This document shows positions 30,261 to 35,189 of a stretch of 35,189 nt of DNA, one piece after another. A program made the position numbers and the translations under genes. The stretch covers positions 1 to 35,189 of the forward strand of contig JBBCJT010000164.1 of assembly GCA_037190665.1 (NCBI GenBank). Reading direction: 5' to 3'. Every line of letters begins with the position of its first letter. Positions within the stretch are counted from its first letter, which is position 1. A model generated the notes under the pieces. The model had not been told where the DNA came from. It was given only the letters and a program-made list of their open reading frames with translations, and did not search any database. Source of the DNA: JBBCJT01 sp037190665 (GTDB taxonomy: Bacteria > Pseudomonadota > Alphaproteobacteria > Acetobacterales > Acetobacteraceae).

Positions 30261-30797
30261 ATGACAGCCCGCACCCGTCCATCACCGTATCATGTCCTGA
30301 TCCTGCTGCTCGCCGCCCCGGCGCTGGCGGACCCGGCGCCCGTGGCGCTGCGCCTGCCGGTCGACGGCGGCTGCCTGTCCTCGCCCTTCGGCCCGCGCCC
30401 CGCGATCGGGATGCGCCCGCCGAGCCACCACAACGGGGTGGACATCCCGGCCGCCGCCGGCACGCCGGTCCGCGCCGCGGCGGCCGGGCGGGTCGTGTTC
30501 CTGCGCCGGGTCGCGGGATATGGGATGATGGTGGAACTCGACCACGGCGCCTTCCGCACCCGCTACGGCCATCTCGGCCGCGTAACGCCTGCGCTGGCCG
30601 AGGGCAGACGGTCGCTGGACGCGGGCGCGCCGCTCGGCGTGGCCGGCCGCAGCGGCATCAGCTACGGCAGCCACGTGCATTTCGAGGTACGGATCGACGG
30701 CCGGGCGGTCGATCCGCTGCCCTGGCTGCCCGGCCTGCTCCCGTGCCGGCCGCGCACGGGCGATCGAGGCAGGGCCGATCGAGGCACGGGCGATTGA
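30261..30797 (+). CDS. M23 (LytM) family metallopeptidase, exported
   Basis: This 178-residue protein is a small M23 peptidase, an enzyme class that cuts peptide cross-links in peptidoglycan. An N-terminal signal peptide (about residues 1-24) is followed directly by the LytM domain: zinc ligands His57 and Asp61 in HNGVD, His104 in RYGHLG, and the HxH pair His138/His140 in SHVHFEVR. All catalytic residues are present. The C-terminal dozen residues are encoded by three 15-base tandem repeats that run past the stop codon. Divergent to mipZ and upstream of the Mla operon. Confidence 0.9.
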   Translation: MTARTRPSPYHVLILLLAAPALADPAPVALRLPVDGGCLSSPFGPRPAIGMRPPSHHNGVDIPAAAGTPVRAAAAGRVVFLRRVAGYGMMVELDHGAFRTRYGHLGRVTPALAEGRRSLDAGAPLGVAGRSGISYGSHVHFEVRIDGRAVDPLPWLPGLLPCRPRTGDRGRADRGTGD

Positions 30798-30806
30798 CGC
30801 ACGGGG
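30757..30806 (+). repeat. 15-base tandem repeat across the M23 stop codon
   Basis: Units at 30757-30771, 30772-30786 and 30787-30801 (consensus about CGGGCGATCGAGGCA), then a partial unit. The TGA stop (30795-30797) lies in the third unit, where GATCGAGG became GATTGACG, creating the stop. Confidence 0.85.
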
Positions 30807-30858
30807 CCTTGCGGTATCGCGCGGCAGGCGGCAGGCATGGACGGATGGAGGCTGACGC

Positions 30859-31977
30859 TTGAGCGATCGCCGCGCCGGGGCGGCCACGATGGAGGCGCGG
30901 GGCGACGACGCCGCCCGCACGCTCGCCTTCGCCGGCCGGATCGACATCGCCGCCGCCGCCCGGCTGTGGACTCCGACGATGCGCGCGGCCCGCGGCACGC
31001 AGGGGCTGACCATCGACCTCGCCGGCGTGGAGGAGGTGGACACGGCCGGGGCGGTGCTGCTGCTCTCGGCCGCCGGCGCTGCGCATCAGGGCGCGCTGCA
31101 GGGCGCCTCGCCCGCCGTGGAGAAGGTCCTCGACCGCACCGGGGCGGCGTTGAAGGCCGCCCCGCCCGCCCCGCCGCCCCCGCGCATGAACCCCATCGCC
31201 GGCCTCGGCGAGATGGTGGTCGATGTCGGGCGCAACATGCTCGGCGCCGTCGCCTTCGGGGGCGAGGCGCTGGTGACGCTGCTGCGCACCCTGTTCCGCC
31301 CCGGCCTGCTGCGCTTCAGCGAGATGCTGCGCCACCTGGACGAGACCGGGCTGCGCGCCTTCCCGCTGACCGCGCTGCTCGGCTTCCTGATCGGCGTGAT
31401 CCTCGCCTACCAGTCCGCGATCCCGCTGCGCCGCTTCGGGGCGGAGGTGTTCGTCCCCAACCTCGTCGGCATCTCCCTGCTGCGGGAACTGGGGCCGCTG
31501 CTCGCCGGCGTGGTCTTGTCCGGGCGCACCGGATCGGCCTTCGCCGCCGAACTCGGCACCATGACGGTGAACGAGGAAGTGGACGCGCTGAAGATCATGG
31601 GCATCGACCCGATGCAGATGCTGGTGCTGCCGCGGATGCTCGCGGCCACGCTGGTGATGCCGGTGCTCGCCCTGCTGATGAGCCTCGCCGGCCTCGCGGG
31701 CATGACCGTGATCATGGCCACGCTGGGTTTTCCCTGGGCGGCGGTGTCCAACCAGCTCCAGCAATGGCTCGCGGTGGGCGACCTGCTGGGCGGGCTGTTC
31801 AAGGCGGCGATCTTCGGCATCGCGATCGCCGCCATCGGCTGCCGCGCGGGCCTGTCGGCCGGCCGCGGCCCCCGCGCGGTGGGCGACGCGGCGACCACGG
31901 CGGTGGTGGGCGGCATCGTCTCCATCGTCGTGCTCGACGGCATCTTCGCCGTGCTGTTCTTCCGGCTGGGCATTTGA
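30859..31977 (+). CDS. mlaE: MlaE-family ABC permease with N-terminal STAS domain
   Basis: MlaE is the inner-membrane permease of an ABC system that moves phospholipids between inner and outer membranes. This 372-residue version begins with a STAS (MlaB-like) domain at about residues 18-95, with LTIDLAGVEEVDTAGAVLLL, and continues with the permease from about residue 110: five hydrophobic segments and the ELGPLLAGVVLSGRTGSAFAAEL-type coupling loop near 210-230. Fusing MlaB to MlaE is a known arrangement. The start is TTG at 30859, with GGAGG seven bases upstream; ATG at 30889 is an alternative that would shorten the STAS domain slightly. Confidence 0.9.
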   Translation: MSDRRAGAATMEARGDDAARTLAFAGRIDIAAAARLWTPTMRAARGTQGLTIDLAGVEEVDTAGAVLLLSAAGAAHQGALQGASPAVEKVLDRTGAALKAAPPAPPPPRMNPIAGLGEMVVDVGRNMLGAVAFGGEALVTLLRTLFRPGLLRFSEMLRHLDETGLRAFPLTALLGFLIGVILAYQSAIPLRRFGAEVFVPNLVGISLLRELGPLLAGVVLSGRTGSAFAAELGTMTVNEEVDALKIMGIDPMQMLVLPRMLAATLVMPVLALLMSLAGLAGMTVIMATLGFPWAAVSNQLQQWLAVGDLLGGLFKAAIFGIAIAAIGCRAGLSAGRGPRAVGDAATTAVVGGIVSIVVLDGIFAVLFFRLGI

Positions 31978-32771
31978 ACGCGCCCGCCGCCGAACCCCGC
32001 GCCGCGCCGCCCGCCGATGCGGAAGCAGTGGTGCGCGCCCGCGACGTGGCGATGCGCTTCGGCAGCCGCACGCTGTTCGAGAAGGTCAGCTTCGACGTCC
32101 GCCGCGGCGAGATCTTCGTGATCCTCGGCGGGTCCGGCTGCGGCAAGTCCACGCTGCTCAAGATCCTGATCGGCCTGTATCCGCCGGTCGCCGGCACGGT
32201 GGAGGTGCTGGGCGAGAACATCGACGACGCCGAGGGCGATGCGCGGCGCGGCCTGCTCGCCCGGCTCGGCGTGATGTGGCAGTCCGGCGCGCTGTTCGGC
32301 TCGATGACGCTCGCGGAGAACATCGAGCTGGCGCTGGAGGAGCACACGGACCTGCCACGGCCGGCGCGCGAGGCGCTGGCGCGCGTGAAGCTCGGCCTTG
32401 TCGGGCTCGGCGATGCGGCCACACGGCTGCCGGCGGAGATCTCGGGCGGCATGGCCAAGCGTGCGGGCATCGCGCGGGCGATGGCGCTCGATCCGCCGAT
32501 CCTGTTCCTGGACGAGCCCTCGGCCGGACTCGACCCGATCACCTCGGCGGGGCTGGACGCGCTGATCATCGATCTGGCACGCAGCACCGGAACCACCTTC
32601 GTGGTGGTCACGCACGAACTGCAGTCGATCCTCGCCATCGGCGATCGCTGCATCATGCTGGACAAGGAGGCCAAGGGCATGATCGCCGAAGGCGACCCGC
32701 GGCAACTGCGCGAGCACAGCGACCATCCCGTGGTGCGGGCCTTCTTCCGCCGCGAGGTCATGCACGGATGA
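31974..32771 (+). CDS. mlaF: MlaF-family ABC ATPase
   Basis: MlaF energises the lipid transporter. The 265-residue protein has Walker A GGSGCGKST at residues 52-60, GVMWQSGALFGSMTLAENIE after it, the ISGGMAKRAGIARAMA signature near 155-170 and Walker B ILFLDEPSAGLDP near 178-190. The only upstream start in frame is TTG at 31974, overlapping the mlaE stop (TTGA); GTG at 32028 would be a shorter choice and fits the usual family N-terminus. Two TTG starts in a row, if real, suggest restrained translation in this operon. It overlaps mlaD by four bases (ATGA). Confidence 0.9.
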   Translation: MNAPAAEPRAAPPADAEAVVRARDVAMRFGSRTLFEKVSFDVRRGEIFVILGGSGCGKSTLLKILIGLYPPVAGTVEVLGENIDDAEGDARRGLLARLGVMWQSGALFGSMTLAENIELALEEHTDLPRPAREALARVKLGLVGLGDAATRLPAEISGGMAKRAGIARAMALDPPILFLDEPSAGLDPITSAGLDALIIDLARSTGTTFVVVTHELQSILAIGDRCIMLDKEAKGMIAEGDPRQLREHSDHPVVRAFFRREVMHG

Positions 32772-33811
32772 AGGGCAGCAGCCTCTATCTGCGCGTGGGC
32801 CTGCTGGTGCTGGCGGGGGTCGCGCTCGCCATCGGGTTCATCCTGTACCTGACCTCCGGCCGGCTCGGCGCGGACGCCATGGTCTTCGAGTCCTACTTCT
32901 CGGAATCGGTCACCGGCCTCGATGTCGGCGCGCCCGTGCGCGTGCGCGGCGTGCAGATCGGCCGCGTGACGGAGATCGGCCTCGCGGCCGTCGTCTATCA
33001 CGGCCAGATGCCCGTCGATCATGCCGACCGCGAGGGTCTCGGGCTGGTGATGGTGCGCTTCGCCGTGGACCGGCAGCGTTACGGCGAGGCTGACACAGCG
33101 CAGCTCGTGCGGCAGGGGCTGCGCGTGCGCCTGTCCTCGCAGGGCATCACCGGCGTGACGTATCTGGAGATGGATTTCGTCAGCAGCGCGCTGGAACGTT
33201 TCCCCGAGCCGACGCATTTCTGGCAGGCGCGCTACACGGTGATCCCGTCCGTGCCTTCCACCGTCACGCAGGTGACCTCGGCCGCCGAGCGGCTGGTCTC
33301 GCGGCTCAGCGAGATCGACCTGGAATCGCTCGCCACCAACATCACCCAGCTCGTCGAGGGGCTGCGCAACCAGATCGTCAACGGCGACCTCGCCATCGCG
33401 CTGCATGAGGCGTCGGAGACGATGACGGAGCTGCGCACCGCGGTGAAGGGCGCCGACCTCGCCGCCACCGTGGCCGAGGCGCGCAGCATGCTCACCACGC
33501 TGAACACGGCGGCGGAGAACGTGCGCCAGCTCGTCGCCGACCCGGAGCTGCGCAACCTCGTCCGCAACGGCAGCGAGGCGGCGGCCGAGCTGCGCACCGC
33601 CGTGGCGCGGCTGCCCGAGGTGCTGCGCTCGCTGGACGCGACGGTGCGCGCCGCGCGGAGCACGACGACCGACCTTCAGGGAGACCTTGCGCCTGTGATG
33701 CGGGACCTGCGCAACACGATCGCCAACCTGCGCGACACGACGGAGGCGCTGCGCGCCAACCCGTCCCAGACTCTGTTCGGCGAGCCGCCGCCGCGCACGC
33801 CGCGCCGATGA
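32768..33811 (+). CDS. mlaD: MlaD-family MCE-domain substrate-binding protein
   Basis: MlaD-type proteins are anchored in the inner membrane and form MCE-domain rings that carry lipids in the periplasm. The 347-residue protein has one membrane segment (residues 8-29), the MCE domain at about 38-145 with VTGLDVGAPVRVRGVQIGRV, and a long helical C-terminal region (about 170-330) of repeated hydrophobic/charged segments, as in extended MCE proteins. The extension makes it much longer than E. coli MlaD (183 residues). Overlaps its neighbours on both sides by four bases (ATGA). Confidence 0.9.
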   Translation: MKGSSLYLRVGLLVLAGVALAIGFILYLTSGRLGADAMVFESYFSESVTGLDVGAPVRVRGVQIGRVTEIGLAAVVYHGQMPVDHADREGLGLVMVRFAVDRQRYGEADTAQLVRQGLRVRLSSQGITGVTYLEMDFVSSALERFPEPTHFWQARYTVIPSVPSTVTQVTSAAERLVSRLSEIDLESLATNITQLVEGLRNQIVNGDLAIALHEASETMTELRTAVKGADLAATVAEARSMLTTLNTAAENVRQLVADPELRNLVRNGSEAAAELRTAVARLPEVLRSLDATVRAARSTTTDLQGDLAPVMRDLRNTIANLRDTTEALRANPSQTLFGEPPPRTPRR

Positions 33812-34413
33812 CCGGCCCCCTCGCCCGCCGCAGCCTGCTCGCGCTGCCGCTGCTCGCCGCCGCCGGGTGCAGCCTGCTGCCCGACCGCCCGTATCTGGAC
33901 CGTGAGCGCTTCGTGCTGGCGCCGCAGCGGCCGGGCCCGCCGGTCAGGACGGGCCGGCGGCGGACGGTGCTGGTGCGCACGCTGCGGGGCGCGCCGGCGA
34001 TGGACCGCCGCGGCCTGCGCTCGGTCTTCGCCGACGGCACGGAGAGCATCGACTTCTACGCCGAATGGGCGGCCGCACCGCTGGATGCCGCCGAGCAGGC
34101 GCTGCGGACCTGGCTCGGCGCATCGGGGCGGTTCTCGGCCGTGCTCGCCCCCGGCACGCGCGCCGACCCGGAGCTGGTGATGGAGACGGAGCTGACCGAA
34201 CTCGCCGCCTTCGTCGATGAGGGCGAGGCGCGGGCCACGCTGTCCGTGGTGCTGCTCGACGGGCGCGGGCGCGTGCTGCGGCAGGCCGTGCCCACCGGCC
34301 GCGCCCCGCTGCCGGACCGCAGCCGCACGCAGCGGGCGGAAACGCGCGCCGCGGCGATGAGCGAGGCGCTGGGCGCGGCCTTCGTCGCGCTGGAAGCCGC
34401 GCTGCCGCGATAG
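33808..34413 (+). CDS. ABC-type transport auxiliary lipoprotein (PqiC/YmbA-like)
   Basis: This 201-residue protein is a predicted outer-membrane-directed lipoprotein: signal peptide with lipobox LAAAGC and lipidated Cys21. The remainder resembles the auxiliary lipoproteins of MCE systems (PqiC family), with VLVRTLRGAPAMDRRGL near residues 54-70 and FYAEWAAAPLDAAEQALRTWL near 85-105. It overlaps mlaD by four bases and is the last gene of the operon. It likely links the MCE protein to the outer membrane; this is inferred from the family. Confidence 0.87.
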   Translation: MTGPLARRSLLALPLLAAAGCSLLPDRPYLDRERFVLAPQRPGPPVRTGRRRTVLVRTLRGAPAMDRRGLRSVFADGTESIDFYAEWAAAPLDAAEQALRTWLGASGRFSAVLAPGTRADPELVMETELTELAAFVDEGEARATLSVVLLDGRGRVLRQAVPTGRAPLPDRSRTQRAETRAAAMSEALGAAFVALEAALPR

Positions 34414-34430
34414 CCGCGCGGGGTTGCCGG

Positions 34431-34446
34431 GCCCGCCCGTGCGGGC
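34431..34446 (+). terminator. Hairpin after the Mla operon
   Basis: GCCCGC (34431-34436) pairs with GCGGGC (34441-34446) around CCGT, 18 bases after the lipoprotein stop and 14 bases before the next ATG. No U-tract; weak terminator or attenuator. Confidence 0.4.
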
Positions 34447-34460
34447 TAGGCACGGAGGCA

Positions 34461-34988
34461 ATGGGACCCCTGCTACCGGCGCTGGCCGCCGCGCTCATCG
34501 CCTTGCCCGTGGCCGCGCAGTCGCTGTGCGGCCGCATGGCGTTTCCGGCCGCCGCCATCAAGGAGTTCTCCTCAGACTTCGGACGCCGCGGCGGGCGGCT
34601 GCATCCCGGGCTCGATTTCACCGGCACGCGCGGCACGGCGATCCGTGCGGCGGCCGACGGCGTCGTCGCCTATGCCGGCCGCTACTACGGCTACGGCAAC
34701 ATGGTCGATATCGCGCACCCGGACGGGACGATCACGCGCTACGCCCACATGGCCACGATCGCACCGGGCATCCGGGCCGGCGCGCCCGTGGCGGTCGGCG
34801 CGACGCTGGGCGGGATGGGCGCCACGGGACGGGCGAGCGGCGTGCACCTGCACTTCGAGGTGCGGATCGGCGGCGTGCCGGTCGACCCCAAGCCCTGGCT
34901 CGCCATGGCGTCCTGCAACGGCGCACCGCAACCCGACCGGACGGAAGAGGCACGGGCGGACACCGCCCACATCGCGCGACGGCGTTGA
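34461..34988 (+). CDS. M23 (LytM) family metallopeptidase, exported
   Basis: A second small M23 peptidase of 175 residues with a signal peptide (about residues 1-20, ending VAAQ). Zinc and catalytic residues are complete: His48 and Asp52 in HPGLDF, His96 in RYAHM, His129/His131 in VHLHFEVR. The GGAGG ribosome site is well placed before the ATG at 34461. It is related to, but clearly different from, the M23 protein at 30261; the two bracket the Mla operon. Likely cuts peptidoglycan cross-bridges. A hairpin begins seven bases after its stop. Confidence 0.9.
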   Translation: MGPLLPALAAALIALPVAAQSLCGRMAFPAAAIKEFSSDFGRRGGRLHPGLDFTGTRGTAIRAAADGVVAYAGRYYGYGNMVDIAHPDGTITRYAHMATIAPGIRAGAPVAVGATLGGMGATGRASGVHLHFEVRIGGVPVDPKPWLAMASCNGAPQPDRTEEARADTAHIARRR

Positions 34989-35189
34989 GGGAGCCGTGGG
35001 GCTCTGCCCCACGCCCCGGCAGGGCGCTGCCCTGCACCCGCAAGGGGCCACCGGCCCCTTGACCCGGGATTCCTCCAGAGGGCCTTCGGCCAAATCGTTT
35101 GATTGACCCCTCCCTTCAGGGGAGGGGGCCAGCAAACGACCTGATCAAAGCCATCCTGAAGGGATCGCGGTCGAGGGGCCCGGGGCTCC
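34989..35189. repeat. Family A hairpin cassette, third copy at window end
   Basis: Following the M23 stop are stems 34995-35002/35006-35013 (loop TCT), 35019-35025/35029-35035 (loop GCT), 35042-35049/35053-35060 (loop ACC), then CCCGGGATTCC and an inverted core (CGTTTG at about 35096 with CAAACG at about 35143, around a CCCCTCCC/GGGAGGGG stem), then AAGGGATCGCGG near 35159. The architecture mirrors that at 3330-3557. The element continues beyond the window. Confidence 0.75.

Noticed and set aside
1..35189. CRISPR arrays, insertion sequences, prophage or toxin-antitoxin modules
   Set aside because: No regularly spaced repeats, transposases, phage structural genes or paired small toxin/antitoxin genes were recognised on either strand.

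Overview
This is a GC-rich (about 70 percent by eye) chromosomal window with dense, overlapping operons. Gene content suggests an alphaproteobacterium, most likely of the Rhodospirillales/Acetobacteraceae: an accD-folC pair, a short HPr kinase linked to rapZ and a regulatory PTS, a pst-phoU-phoB operon, MipZ instead of a Min system, and an MlaEFD operon. The family-level placement is inference. There are about 36 credible protein genes, one tRNA-Thr(CGT), one likely pseudogene and two families of dispersed intergenic repeats. No rRNA, CRISPR array, transposase or phage module was seen.

Layout. 1-4664: a beta-keto acid cleavage enzyme, accD-folC and a PQQ-type sugar dehydrogenase, with hairpin-rich repeat elements at the gene ends. 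5034-8881 (minus strand): a regulatory PTS operon transcribed hprK-rapZ-EIIA-ptsH-ptsI, with no sugar permease. 8944-11066: a PLP dehydratase, an enoyl-CoA hydratase and a Rid-family protein, tightly coupled. 11213-14350: TRAP transporter permeases without a binding protein, then a glycosyltransferase. 14558-19872: pstS-pstC-pstA-pstB-phoU-phoB behind two Pho boxes. 20004-25113: a glycosyltransferase and an ABC polysaccharide exporter (wzm-wzt) converging on gmd-rmd, which together can make GDP-D-rhamnose; this looks like a D-rhamnose-containing surface polysaccharide locus. 25114-26650: a decayed crotonase fragment, an AT-rich island, a sigma-54-type promoter and a PEP-CTERM protein with a clean terminator. 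26825-28117: an FAD-dependent oxidoreductase. 28147-29288: a lower-GC orphan gene (Stv-like) beside the 3' end of tRNA-Thr, probably acquired. 29368-34988: mipZ, then an MlaEFD lipid-transport operon with its lipoprotein, bracketed by two LytM/M23 peptidases.

How parts fit together. Envelope biology dominates: polysaccharide synthesis and export, a PEP-CTERM surface protein, lipid transport, M23 peptidoglycan enzymes and division-site placement. The PTS and Pho systems supply nutrient sensing. The observations most worth a second look are: loss of a metal-ligand aspartate in enzyme I; a predicted sigma-54 promoter beside an AT-rich island before the PEP-CTERM gene; the Stv-like gene at a tRNA; two downstream genes that lack their own ribosome-binding site but follow short upstream reading frames that have one; and mirrored hairpin cassettes directly abutting stop codons. 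I saw no single gene cluster that I could claim as an undescribed system.
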